This document shows positions 55,801-64,000 of a DNA stretch of 64,000 nt, piece after piece; position 1 is the first letter of the stretch, and every line of letters begins with the position of its first letter. Made by a program: the position numbers and the translations under genes. The notes under the pieces were generated by a model. That model was not told the origin of the DNA. It saw only the letters and a list, made by a program, of their open reading frames with translations, and made no database searches. This stretch comes from Athripsodes cinereus (Eukaryota; Arthropoda; Insecta; Trichoptera; Leptoceridae). The DNA lies in NCBI GenBank assembly GCA_947579605.1, contig OX388314.1, positions 26,546,000-26,609,999 of the forward strand, in the 5' to 3' direction.

Positions 55801-58078
55801 GAATGACAGCTTGATGCGGAATAAAATAACCTTCATCTGACTCATTTTGCATAGGGACTTCATACAAATAATCATTCTTTATATAATCATTTATAACATC
55901 ATTATAGCTGTTACGAAGCGTCTCATTATTTTTGAATTTGCGTTCAAGAATTAATAATCTGCGTTGAGCGGTTGCGCGAGAATTTCCCAATTCAGACGGG
56001 TTCTTACAAAAAGGAAGCGAAACTACATATTGACCATTTACACTGCGAGAAACTGTAGAACGGTATATGTTTTCGCATGCGGTCTCTTCAGGACTGAAAT
56101 ATCTTTTATTTGGTATTTCTTCAAGTTCCCAAAACTTGTGTAGAGATTTTTCTAACTCATTGTTAGATAGCGTACAAAATGTTATTGAGTCAAAATTATT
56201 TTGATCAATTTTCGATATTGCGTTTAAACTAATGTTGTAATTCTTTACGTTATGCGATGCGTTTTCGATGGGCACATTACCCATAATTATATATCCAAAT
56301 GTGGTTTCAATTAATGGAGATAAATTTGGAACCTCAATTCGTCCACCCATTAAAATGTAGGGAAACAATTGAGCTCCCAGAACAACTTCTATTTCACCAG
56401 GCACATTCCAAGCGACGTCTGCTAACGAAATTGTTTCCAGACCTGGGAAAATTCCTGTATTAATATATTGCACAGGCAGATCCTCTGTAATGCAATCTAA
56501 TACTAAACATTGGATATTATATTTGTCTCCTGAAATGCGAGACTCAATCTTTAATGTCGTGTAACCATGCACGGGACGTGAACTTATTCCTACACCTCTT
56601 ATGACAGAATTACTCAAAGGAGTTATCGATAAATTTAATTTTTTACAACAATCAATATTAATTAAATTATTTTGCGAAGCGTTATCGATCAAACATCTAA
56701 TTAATTTTTTATCAGTTCCATTACAATAAGCATAAATTTGTGCGGTTGATAAAATTATTTTTGAGTGAGATGTTTTATTGTTACGAGCACATAAAGACGT
56801 TGATTGTGTAGGTAAATTTGAAGTACTAGGTTTTGAATTACTTTCATCAGAAATAATGCAATTCGTAATAGATTTATCATTCTCAAAATGTAACAAAGAA
56901 TGATGATGCTTTTGACATCGCTTACATGAATTTTTTGACTTACAAGCGTTACTTTTGTGCGTACTACTTAAGCAATTTATACAACCATTTGAGGATTTTA
57001 TCAAATTGAATTTTTCCCTGGGATTGAGTTCCATAAATTTACTACATTGATAATAATGCAAATGCGTTGCGTTACATAAATGACATTTTTCATTTGATGC
57101 GTTAATATTAGTCATAAATGACTTAGAAATATTTCGCGGTTTGTTCCTAAAATTGGGCAATTTATTGTTACTCTCCACACGCGATATAATTTTACTATCA
57201 TTAAACGTTCGTTCTAGAATTTTTGCTTTTTCCCGCACAAATTCAATCAATTCCTTTAATGATGGAATATCTTTGCCTCTTACAGACATTTCAAACTCAT
57301 GAATAGTTTGCGCATCCAATTTTCTTGACATACTACAAAAAATTACAAAATCAAACAAATCGGGTATACTTAACTGTTTTAAAGCTGCAATAGAAGCAGA
57401 TAATTTTTCGCTAAAATTATTTAAGCTGGATGCGGTATGAAGCGTAGGTTTGATATCAAAAATATTATTTATATAATGAGACCCCAAATTTCGTTTATCT
57501 TGATATCTGTTCACTAAACTGTTCCATATATCGGTGTAATTTTCACCAGTAGGTATTATTCCAGAAATTATATTTAAAGCGGAATGCGATAATTTACCAA
57601 TCAAATATTGTATGCGTTGAGAATCGTTTAAATTTTCATTTAAATGAATATTGGTTTTAAAAGATTCGTAGAATACTGACCAATTTTCGTATTGGCCGTC
57701 AAATCGAGGTATTTCGATAGCGGGTAGTTTTATAGAATTTTTCGACTGATTAGGTATAGAAGAAGTTATATTAATATTATTTGCCATTAATTGCGATCTT
57801 TTATATTTAATATGCGAAATTAAATCTTCAAAAGTATTCAATATTTGAAAATCAGGTTCAAATTTTGGTTGCGTTTTAATATATAATGAGAATAATTCTT
57901 CAATCACACTTTCAAACTGTTGTCTTATATCATTTAACGATTCAGTTTGTCCTACAAAGTTTTCTTGAGAACGACTGTCTCTACTAAATTCTTTCTTAGA
58001 TAACTCATATAAATTATTTATTCTAGCAAATATGGCATTTTTCTTTGCTTCTAAAAGAGTTATCCTACTTTCAGACAT
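52862..58078 (-). CDS. BEL/Pao Gag-Pol polyprotein (1738 aa)
   Basis: One frame encodes Gag, protease, reverse transcriptase, RNase H and integrase, the enzymes that copy the element RNA and insert it. Residues about 119-260 (IPRFDGQYENWSVFYESF) are the BEL Gag-like DUF1759 region. C332/C335, then C366-x2-C369-x4-H374-x4-C379, and C385/C388 are zinc knuckles. The protease motif is LIDNAS at 463-468 (usual form D-S/T-G). RT has VLDAS (771-775), D815 and YMDD (891-894). RNase H has D1067, E1111, D1143 and D1189. Integrase has H1371/H1376/C1406/C1409 zinc ligands and the catalytic D1442, D1508, E1562, then a DUF5641-type C-terminus. The ATG gives the longest frame, about 680 bp inside the 5' LTR. 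No break is visible, so it looks functional. Confidence 0.95.
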   Translation of the reverse strand: MSESRITLLEAKKNAIFARINNLYELSKKEFSRDSRSQENFVGQTESLNDIRQQFESVIEELFSLYIKTQPKFEPDFQILNTFEDLISHIKYKRSQLMANNINITSSIPNQSKNSIKLPAIEIPRFDGQYENWSVFYESFKTNIHLNENLNDSQRIQYLIGKLSHSALNIISGIIPTGENYTDIWNSLVNRYQDKRNLGSHYINNIFDIKPTLHTASSLNNFSEKLSASIAALKQLSIPDLFDFVIFCSMSRKLDAQTIHEFEMSVRGKDIPSLKELIEFVREKAKILERTFNDSKIISRVESNNKLPNFRNKPRNISKSFMTNINASNEKCHLCNATHLHYYQCSKFMELNPREKFNLIKSSNGCINCLSSTHKSNACKSKNSCKRCQKHHHSLLHFENDKSITNCIISDESNSKPSTSNLPTQSTSLCARNNKTSHSKIILSTAQIYAYCNGTDKKLIRCLIDNASQNNLINIDCCKKLNLSITPLSNSVIRGVGISSRPVHGYTTLKIESRISGDKYNIQCLVLDCITEDLPVQYINTGIFPGLETISLADVAWNVPGEIEVVLGAQLFPYILMGGRIEVPNLSPLIETTFGYIIMGNVPIENASHNVKNYNISLNAISKIDQNNFDSITFCTLSNNELEKSLHKFWELEEIPNKRYFSPEETACENIYRSTVSRSVNGQYVVSLPFCKNPSELGNSRATAQRRLLILERKFKNNETLRNSYNDVINDYIKNDYLYEVPMQNESDEGYFIPHQAVIRQDKTTSKVRIVLDASSKTHSGVSLNDILHVGPNLQTDLFLLLLNFRLFAVAITADIKQMYLRIGMFDEHQKYLKILYRFNADEKIRTFAFKCVPFGLKSSPYLAMRTLHELASDEGQAFPRAAEVATSNFYMDDLVKSVPESPNNQDAINLAQELVSFFKAGGFDLVKFSCNKKEILSNLPPLNCASVTLSNDTNLKILGLEWFPETDVFSFKTSPCSEQCTKRTILSVVARLFDVLGLVSPVILSTKLLIKSLWIANIGWDELPPEQIINDYQKLVNELPLLSNLKIPRYLNVKHGCTVTIVGFCDASLKAYGCAVYLHVVDSQGNTSVNLVCSKSKVAPMKIVSLARLELCSAVLLAKLIRTVYNAFNPLYTINNIYAFSDSTIALSWIHSSPHRWSTFVANRVANIQDNLESKYFYHVAGVENPSDCLSRGLSPSQLLKHKLWWNGPEWLVNQPKFWPIKPFVPSTIADIPEMNSKSFTAIVKEPSFLETLVLRVSSWKKLLRILVYILRFIHKLPKSEFVEVEHLNLAERYIIHIVQLSHFSKEYCDLLKGKVLSNPYRKLNLFLDSAGIIRVGGRLSNADISFEAKHPALLPKSDYIVDLLIDYYHEMNCHTGANLLNSIIKQRYWIISARNVIRKRVRLCNSCFRTKPKNPNPKMADLPSFRVREASKAFVHTGVDYAGPISITLTRRRGQRSQKAYLCLFTCLTTRAVHIELASDLSSDTFLAAFKRFLSRRGPVSHLYSDNGTNFIGAKAQLNEIYNLIASSNFQETLREELLNRKIVWKLIPPHAPHFGGCWESQIKCFKTHLYRVIGNQLLTYEELLTMLVQIEMILNSRPLCLMSEEPSIEVLTPAHFLMTTPLQYLPAPDLSSERVDLLSRKHLLDNLVQSYWKKWRLEYLHTLQARQKWATDTNPVKVGTIVLVDQGDVLPLRWPLGKIEEVYPGPDGVVRIALVKTKTGIIKRPVVKLCPIPTQ

Positions 58079-58732
58079 ATTTAAATGAGTTAATCAAACA
58101 GTAACAATATAATATAAATGAATAAGATATGTACCTATTTGTAATAAATTAGGTAAGTAATATGAAGTTATTTAATATGTGAGTAGGTATTGAAAAAAAT
58201 TGCTTGTACGATATAAGTATCTACAGGTTAACAATACAATCAAAAAATATATCTTTTATTTTTCAAATACGTGACAAATCAAATATACTCACAATTAAAT
58301 ATAAATATCTATCTGTAAATCTATCTATTATACTATTCAAATTAATTTTGATATATTATTTTCAAATGAACCCACCCATTAAGTATCGATAAAATATTAT
58401 CGTAATAATAATTATTTTATATTGTTGTAATACACAGTCGAATAAAATACAAGCTATTATGTTTAAGAAACACAAGTTAAACCATTAACTGCCTATTTTG
58501 CGAAGAAAGTAATTATATTATAATAATATGTACTTATAACGAGAAATATTCTATAATAATATGTACTTATAAAGAGAAATATTTGGTACGAAAAGTATTA
58601 TTTAAAAATACTTACAGAGCATACAATATGCAACAATATTAGGTAATCGATATTTCAAATTAATCTTTTTTATTTTGAATTTTAAATTAAGTTTGAGCGA
58701 ATTTTATGTTATTTAAACTGGTTCAATATCAG

Positions 58733-58754
58733 GCTCGAGTTAGGACCAAAATTA
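58733..58754 (-). promoter_or_regulatory. BEL primer-binding site (candidate)
   Basis: A few bases inside the 5' LTR the minus strand reads TGGTCCTAACTCGAGCC. It starts TGG as expected for CCA pairing, but I cannot name the tRNA. Confidence 0.45.
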
Positions 58755-59164
58755 TGGTGATGCGGGTGCGTTGTTCAAAGGTAAAGATGAGAAGAAAAGC
58801 AATAATGTTCCACTTACCCTTTGGATGAGGATTCTGGAACCTGGAATCGCCTTGCCTCTCACACAAAAACACTTCTTTGAATATATAACTTAATAATAAA
58901 TTTGATGTGCGGTTTGTATTTTTATATTTTAAAAGGCGGTGAAATTATATTGATGCGGTATAAGTTTTAAGCGATGCGATAGGTATGGATTCACAATGAA
59001 TACTGGTGGGAAGGAAAGAATGATAGGAACACAATATATTATGATTGCTGCAATGATGGGAAGAATTGTGACATTTTTTGATAAATGAAACATTTCACAC
59101 AAACCCCCCCACCTCCACATAGGAACAACCCGAAATCAACCACAATTTAGAATTGGCCCAAACA
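58755..59164 (-). repeat. BEL element 5' LTR, 410 bp
   Basis: Mate of 52204-52613 with one difference. Both LTRs contain the same 63-codon chance frame, which is not a gene. Confidence 0.93.
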
Positions 59165-59238
59165 CGCTTAATAGATAGGTAGTTTTTTACCTTATCAGTT
59201 ATTTTAGAAGGATTAACTATGTAACAGTTACGAGACAT

Positions 59239-59682
59239 TTTGAATGTTTTTTAAATATTCCACAATGCACATCCGTTACTTGATTTTTTAAAATCGCGAT
59301 CGATTTCGGTAAACCTTTACCATTGACGAGCGAAATAATACTGACTAATATTTTTGTTAAAACATCTACAAAAACAAAATAATTGAAAACAATAGCTGCA
59401 CCTGTTAAGGATTAGGCATTGTAAACATTGTGAGAAGAGGTGATTTATAATAAATCATTATAATAAATCATTATAAATCACCTCTTCTCACAATGTTTAC
59501 AATGCCTAATCCTTAACAGGTGCAGCTATTGTTTTCAATTATTTTGTTTTTGTAGATGTTTTAACAAAAATATTAGTCAGTATTATCTCGCTCGTCAATG
59601 GTAAAGGTTTACCGAAATCGATCGCGATTTTAAAAAATCAAGTAACGGATGTGCATTGTGGAATATTTAAAAAACATTCAAA
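59239..59682. repeat. Foldback palindrome: 212-bp arms, 20-bp spacer
   Basis: 59239-59450 and 59471-59682 are reverse complements with one visible mismatch (GCGAAATAAT against GCGAGATAAT). The spacer TAAATCATTATAATAAATCA is itself AT-rich. No coding capacity. GTTTTTTACCTTATCAG to the left (about 59174) and GTTTTTTACCTTTTCAG to the right (59683) form a near-direct repeat around it. This could be a foldback-type element or a recent inverted duplication. Confidence 0.9.
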
Positions 59683-60712
59683 GTTTTTTACCTTTTCAGA
59701 GACCGTTGGTAAAAAATTGCTTATTACAATTCTTTGTCTAATCCTTAAGCTACGTAACATTATGAAAATAGACAAAATTTCGAAGAACGAGGAGGATCAA
59801 ATATATTTCACATCAGTCACCTTCACACAATGAATTACTCGAGTGTATTTTAAAAGTCATTAATTTAAATACAAACTGACGGATGTTCAAAGGAGATTCA
59901 CTCACTTCAGCATACAAATTTAATGATAGCACCAATTGGAATGGATTGAGGGTTGAAAAAATGTTTAAATCCTCTGTGGTGGGGGGTGTGTGGGTTGGTC
60001 TATTATTATTATCATTTGGTTTGATGGAACAAGTAATCCTACATACTATAAAAGTGGTGGTTGGTGTTAACCAGACTCACAAATTTCTATTGATCCGAAA
60101 GATGTTTTAAATCTCAGTTTGGGATGATTACTTTTCGATAAATTATATTCAATTATGTGTTTGTATATTGAAAATGTTTAGCATATAAAAAGTTTGTAGA
60201 GGATTTCAAATAAAGCGCAGTTTTTTTTTAATTTTAAAATTCCTTTCCAATTGCTCTTTGACGCTCCTCTCAGGAACACATAAGTGAAATACAAAAGTTT
60301 ACTTCATTCAGAGCGATATTAGTATTATGTTTATGGTATCATAGTAACTCTCACAAGAAGTCAATGGGCTTATTGCTAGTTACGTAAGTACAATTTTTTC
60401 CCAATGGGCTATGAAAAATAATAACATTTGGAATGCGATGCAGACCTCATTGCTGAAATGAGGATATTAAATGCCTTGTAGGTATATGATTTTTATTTTA
60501 TTTAGCAGGAAAGACACAAAACAGAAAATAGCTATAAAAAATAAAAAAAATTCAGAGGTCAGCTATCAAGCAACAACATGCGCCTCAATCAATAAAAAAA
60601 TATAATATTCATAGTTAACATCCAATCCTGCTTACAATTTTTTTGTCATTATTTTGGAATACTTGTATTGTTTTAGCATTTGGTATTTGTTTGTATGTAT
60701 TATTTATTTATT
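59683..60712. other. Intergenic AT-rich sequence
   Basis: No convincing gene. 60430-60490 has a worn family-A piece (CAGACCTCATTGCTGAAATG). Confidence 0.4.
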
Positions 60713-60857
60713 TATTGTATAAATGAAAACAATGAACAGCATTCCAGTAAAAACCTTTTCGCTGTCATTGTATGTACACATCAAACAATCAAGACAATAA
60801 CAAAATATACAGATAAATACAGACACATAGAAATTCTATGACAAATATATGTAGAAG
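60713..60857 (-). repeat. Repeat X, inverse of 33671-33822
   Basis: TTATTTATTTATTGTATAAA, then AAAACCTTTTCGCTGTCATT and CATCAAACAATCAAGACAAT. High identity with the 33.7-kb copy in the opposite orientation. Confidence 0.75.
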
Positions 60858-60899
60858 AAAAAAATTATGACTGAGATTTGTTGATATATATTTTTTCAA

Positions 60900-60950
60900 A
60901 GATATATCTGGGTTTTGTTACATACTCAAATAAACCTTATTTTCTTTATA
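60900..60950 (-). repeat. SINE family G tail fragment
   Basis: ATATCTGGGTTTTGTTACAT, then CTCAAATAAACCTTATTTTC, resembles the inverted family-G 3' end. Confidence 0.4.
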
Positions 60951-60960
60951 AAAATATACA

Positions 60961-61850
60961 GTTAGCCTGATGATGAGAACGGAAGCTCTTGAAAGCCGGC
61001 CTGCAATCGATAAAGTCACTGTGGAAATACTAAATATAACACAGTGAGACATATACATTTTTACCAAAAAATAACGAAAAAAAGTGTTTAATAAAAAAAG
61101 TTTATTTTGATGTTTGGCGTTTGTTTTCTCTCTGGGTAAAGTTCAATTTACACTACGAACTTATTTTAATAAATATTTTTAATCGTCTATGAAAAACTGT
61201 TATAAATAATATAAAATATCAAAAAATAAAACTCTTGACATAATGCTGATTTAAAAAAACCTTCAACAACAACTTGTTTAAAACTGCGATACATATTCGT
61301 ACATATGGTGTCAACGATCGTATAAACTTTCGGGATACCACAAACTTCCTTTTTTGACTAGCTCATTAACTCAACTCGAGGCAGAGAATAAATTCGACTC
61401 GACACAAATAACATACATAGAGAGATGAGCTCACATTGATAAAGATTTTGGATGACTTTTTTTAATATACCTATTGATTTATTTGGTAAATATAAACATA
61501 CACCAACAAAGAGTCTTGAGTAAAACATAAAATATTTTCAAAAGTTAAGAGAAATTGATAATGACCTAATAAGTTTATAAGATTTCTAAAGGTGTATTTG
61601 GGTTTATAACATTTAAGAAAATCTAAAGTCGTTTCCCTTGCACTGCTTAATCTTTAGTAAAACGAAACGTTTGTTTCAATTTTAAAATTATAAAATTAAC
61701 AAAGTAAGCGAACGGCGAACAGGCGAACGTTGGTGAAAGTTCAAGTTAAATTTATTAAAATAAAAAATATATATTCAGTACTTCCACAGTGACATTATTA
61801 ATCGCAAGCCGGCTTTCAAGAGCTTTCGCACTCATCATCAGGCTAACGTT
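60961..61850. mobile_element. Inverted pair of Penelope-like ends
   Basis: 60961-61045 (plus) and about 61770-61850 (minus) share AGCCTGATGATGAG, AGCTCTTGAAAGCCGGC and GTCACTGTGGAA. Each shows CTGATGA (60967-60973; 61835-61841 inverse), GAAA (60991-60994; 61814-61817) and the palindrome GCCGGC as helix III. Helix I is weak, and the left copy lacks a UH site, so these look degenerate. The 700 bp between them is AT-rich, with no RT frame. Confidence 0.55.
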
Positions 61851-61924
61851 AAGTTTTATTTAGTTTTTTTTTAAGCTAAATTAAGTTTACGTTAATTTAA
61901 ACATTTTACATGTTTTCTTAACGA

Positions 61925-62115
61925 GAGGCTTGTCATGAAGGAGAGGATCGAAAGCCGCAGAGGGATCGGCAGAAGACAGCTCTTCTGGCTTCGAAATATT
62001 TGAGCATGGACCTGTGTCATAACAGTGGAGAAGTTGTTTCGCACTGCCCAGGAAAGGGAAGCTTTCTCCCAAATGGTTGTCAACGTCGGGAAGACCCGGC
62101 AGGACAAGTGAAGAA
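61925..62115 (+). pseudogene. RTE-like LINE fragment, family E
   Basis: The plus strand reads RIESRRGIGRRQLFWLRNI, a stop, AWTCVITVEKLFRTAQERE, then AFSQMVVNVGKTRQDK and a stop. It ends in AAGTGAAGAAGAAG. One in-frame stop confirms decay. Confidence 0.75.
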
Positions 62116-62450
62116 GAAGAATTTTAGTCATGATAGCCTGATAATGAGAGCTCTTGAAACAATTTTTATATAGAGGATATATAAAAAAAATTAAGTCATA
62201 AGACTTACAAACAAACACCAAAATAAATATATTTAGATTTCAGCCCACTTTATACGAAAAAATTTCCCAAATTTCACATGTCTATACATTTTTAAAGCTA
62301 ACTTTGTATTCCCGAATGGGAGAATGATTTATATTTTATTAGTAACTACTTTATATTTCATACGGAAAGTGTGTAAGTTTATTCATGTAAAATTAAAATA
62401 TTCCTACGTATGAGACTAACGGGTGTGGCGAGCTTAATAAAAATGCAAAA
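62116..62450. other. Intergenic
   Basis: A short PLE-like piece (AGCCTGATAATGAGAGCTCT near 62137) and AT-rich sequence. Confidence 0.45.
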
Positions 62451-62599
62451 TTAAAGTGAAATTTAAAACGCCATTTACATTTAAACTTTAAAGTGAAATT
62501 TAATACGCCATTTACATTTACACTTTAAAGTGAAATTTAATACGCCAGTTACATTTACACTTTAAAGTGAAATTTAATACGCCATTTACATAATACACT
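62451..62599 (+). repeat. Tandem array, 37-bp unit, four copies
   Basis: Units begin TTAAAGTGAAATTTAATACG and continue CCATTTACATTTACACT. They start at 62451, 62488, 62525 and 62562 with few differences. The array stops at a TTAA where a piggyBac-like end begins. Confidence 0.92.
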
Positions 62600-62813
62600 T
62601 TAACCCAGATAATACTATTGTCCTTTTAAAAGGACAGTAGTAGTACCTCGATATAAATGGATATATCTTTAATTTGTTTTGTTCCTATGCAGTCGTACTA
62701 GTCCATTTGCATAGCCAATAAATCAACTTGCATCATGAAACAGTTTTGAGCATTGTTTTGTGACGAGGGGTCGAGTTTTTGGAATTTAAAATAGTGCTAC
62801 AGATTTTGGGTTG

Positions 62814-63265
62814 ATGTCGCCGCCACCTTTGGATAGAAAACGGTAAATAACTTTTTTATATTAATTAAAAAATACATGCATGCTTTATTTTTATGTACTT
62901 AAATGTTGTTAAAATACGATTGAATTATAAAAAAAATAATATTTGAAAATATGTGATAATTTCGTAATGTTAAATTTAAGTGTCCTTTTAAAAGGACAAT
63001 AGTAACATACGTATGCTATTTTATAGGTGTACGTAATAAAGACAAGTTATATTTCTTCAACTTTTTGTCACAAAATATGTTTACACTTCACATCGATCAG
63101 CATTAAAAATTACTAAAGACATTTGTAAAAATCTTATCTAATATATTATATACTTTATAATTATGTTTTTTTTTCTATTTTAGAGATTCGTTATCACTAA
63201 ACGACATATTAACAATCCTTGAGGAGGAAAAATCTGAGAAAGAAGGTGATACAGTTGGCGATACA
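62814..63265 (+). pseudogene. piggyBac-like transposase N-terminal part, two putative exons
   Basis: ATG at 62814 opens MSPPPLDRK. A GT donor (62843) and TTTTAG acceptor (ending 63183) would join it in frame to RDSLSLNDILTILEEEKSEK, then EGDTVGD. An acidic N-terminus with an ILEEE-type string is common in piggyBac transposases. The reading then runs into a T-rich retroelement insertion at about 63266, so the gene is broken. The intron is inferred from frame and splice-site consensus only; it might instead be an insertion. Confidence 0.55.
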
Positions 63266-63470
63266 TTTTTTTTTGTTTGTTTTTTTGTTATTGTTTTCTT
63301 TTATATATATCTTCTTTGTTGTCGGTCCCTCAGTGCTGAGGATCGTGACCATCATTTGTATAGGTGTGCACAAAATGCTTCCAGCGATTTCGATCTTCCG
63401 CTCTTCGCAGCGCCTCATGCAAGGTCCCCCCCGTAGCCCCCTATATATATATGTAAACATTTTATGATTT
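63266..63470 (-). mobile_element. LINE-derived 3' fragment inserted into the transposase
   Basis: T-rich on the plus strand (an A-rich tail on minus), then GTTGTCGGTCCCTCAGTGCT and ATGCTTCCAGCGATTTCGAT, a non-coding retroelement sequence. Class not certain. Confidence 0.5.
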
Positions 63471-63671
63471 TGTTTGCTTCTCTCGGCTAGAGGGACATCG
63501 AAGGAGTGTAGTCAAAAGATTCCACACACGGGGTTGTTTTCGGCCGGCCAGCCCTTCAGGCTGCCCACAATGGCACCTTCGGTGTGGACAAGATTTGTTA
63601 AGTGTAGAATTCGGATAAATGGAAGTCCTCAGACTTTTGCGGTATCCAGGTGGACGGTGGGTCTTCTTCAA
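63470..63671 (+). repeat. Dispersed repeat family B
   Basis: GCTTCTCTCGGCTAGAGGGA, GGCCGGCCAGCCCTTCAGGC and CAGGTGGACGGTGGGTCTTC. It ends within CTTCAATG, where the transposase reading resumes. Confidence 0.75.
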
Positions 63672-63672
63672 T

Positions 63673-63976
63673 GACGTTGCAATGCTAAATTCCTGGCAAC
63701 TACATCGATGCGAAGGTGAAAAACTTGATCAATTAACATTTAGAAGACGTGTTGTTCTCAGTATATTGCAATCTTTCAAACAAAAGAAAGACCCAGTCCT
63801 TCCAATTTGAAAAATATTGATTCCCGCTCTGACAGATTTGATCATTTTATAATGAATCAAGAAAAAGAAACCCGTTGAAAAGAGTGTCACAGAAAATACC
63901 AGCGCATAATATATATTCTAAAAAATGCAATATTAAACTGCACATCGATTGTTGCATTCCATATCACGAAAAATAA
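63673..63976 (+). pseudogene. piggyBac-like transposase C-terminal remains with Cys-rich end
   Basis: 63673-63810 encodes DVAMLNSWQLHRCEGEKLDQ, then LTFRRRVVLSILQSF, and stops. This is the conserved end of the DDE_Tnp_1_7 region. In another frame, 63831-63875 reads DRFDHFIMNQEKETR before a stop. In a third, 63920-63976 reads KKCNIKLHIDCCIPYHEK, the last part of the cysteine/histidine DNA-binding finger of piggyBac transposases. Three frames mean two frameshifts. The central catalytic aspartates are absent, being deleted or replaced by the two insertions just upstream. Confidence 0.7.
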
Positions 63977-64000
63977 TAAAAAAAACTACTTTCTTAATGT

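Larger units (their letters stand above)
52199..59169 (-). mobile_element. Complete BEL/Pao LTR retrotransposon
   Basis: A 6961-bp element (52204-59164) flanked by CGCTT at 52199-52203 and 59165-59169. Its two 410-bp LTRs differ at one visible base, and there is a polypurine tract and a single uninterrupted polyprotein. It is transcribed on the minus strand, with the 5' LTR on the right. Intact coding and near-identical LTRs indicate very recent insertion and possibly an active copy. It landed between a PLE remnant (left) and a large palindrome (right). A single long gag-pol frame is usual for BEL/Pao. Confidence 0.95.
62604..63976 (+). mobile_element. Decayed piggyBac-like transposon (5' part and transposase remains)
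   Basis: Directly after TTAA (62600-62603) comes CCCAGATAATACTATTGTCC, the CCC start and TTAA target expected for piggyBac. A palindrome TGTCCTTTTAAAAGGACA follows and recurs at about 62986. Transposase pieces lie downstream in three frames. The 3' end is not identified and probably lies beyond the window. Confidence 0.75.

Noticed and set aside
59883..60110. 75-residue plus-strand frame as a host exon
   Set aside because: No homology recognised, no splice signals in a sensible place, and composition fits chance reading in AT-rich DNA.
62451..62599. CRISPR-like regular repeats
   Set aside because: The 37-bp units are directly contiguous with no spacers, in a eukaryotic context; it is a tandem satellite. 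The same holds for 39993-40112.

Overview
This window looks like a gene desert from a large, AT-rich, transposon-loaded arthropod genome, most likely an insect and perhaps a lepidopteran. The evidence is a BEL/Pao retrotransposon, an R1-clade LINE, many 5'-truncated RTE-like and Jockey/CR1-like LINE ends, several tRNA-derived SINE families, MITEs and Penelope-like elements (PLEs). I found no convincing host protein gene, no genuine tRNA or rRNA gene, and no CRISPR array. The species cannot be fixed from sequence alone.

Layout. 1-5886: a non-coding LTR element with about 2.3-kb LTRs, a perfect tRNA-Pro primer-binding site and a polypurine tract, but no gag or pol (LARD-like). 5.9-19.5 kb: remnants of two RTE-like LINE families, SINE copies of at least four families, and a MITE that splits an RTE fragment. 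19.5-26.2 kb: a TTAA-flanked long-TIR element and two PLE-derived inverted repeats, the second an almost complete palindrome. 26.4-28.0 kb: a 5'-truncated R1 copy with a 12-bp target duplication, next to a PIF/Harbinger-type MITE with TTA duplications. 28-45 kb: LINE ends, SINEs, a nested MITE pair, another PLE inverted repeat, and a TAA-flanked element holding a 22-bp minisatellite. 45-52 kb: PLE ends, SINEs, two related small MITEs, and a PLE fragment encoding part of its GIY-YIG endonuclease.

52199-59169 is a complete and apparently very young BEL/Pao element: 410-bp LTRs with one difference, a 5-bp CGCTT duplication, and an intact 1738-residue polyprotein with all catalytic residues. 59239-59682 is a 444-bp near-perfect palindrome. 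61-64 kb holds a second PLE end pair, an RTE fragment, a 37-bp tandem array, and a decayed piggyBac-like transposon inserted in a TTAA of that array.

The most interesting signal is structural. Several PLE ends carry hammerhead-ribozyme-like motifs (CTGATGA, helix II, GAAA, a short palindromic helix III, a UH site and complementary helix I strands). Three are complete, at 39044-39083, 46117-46157 and 52059-52103; degenerate relatives occur elsewhere. The only intact large reading frame is the BEL polyprotein. The other coding traces are transposase or reverse transcriptase fragments that probably no longer make functional protein.
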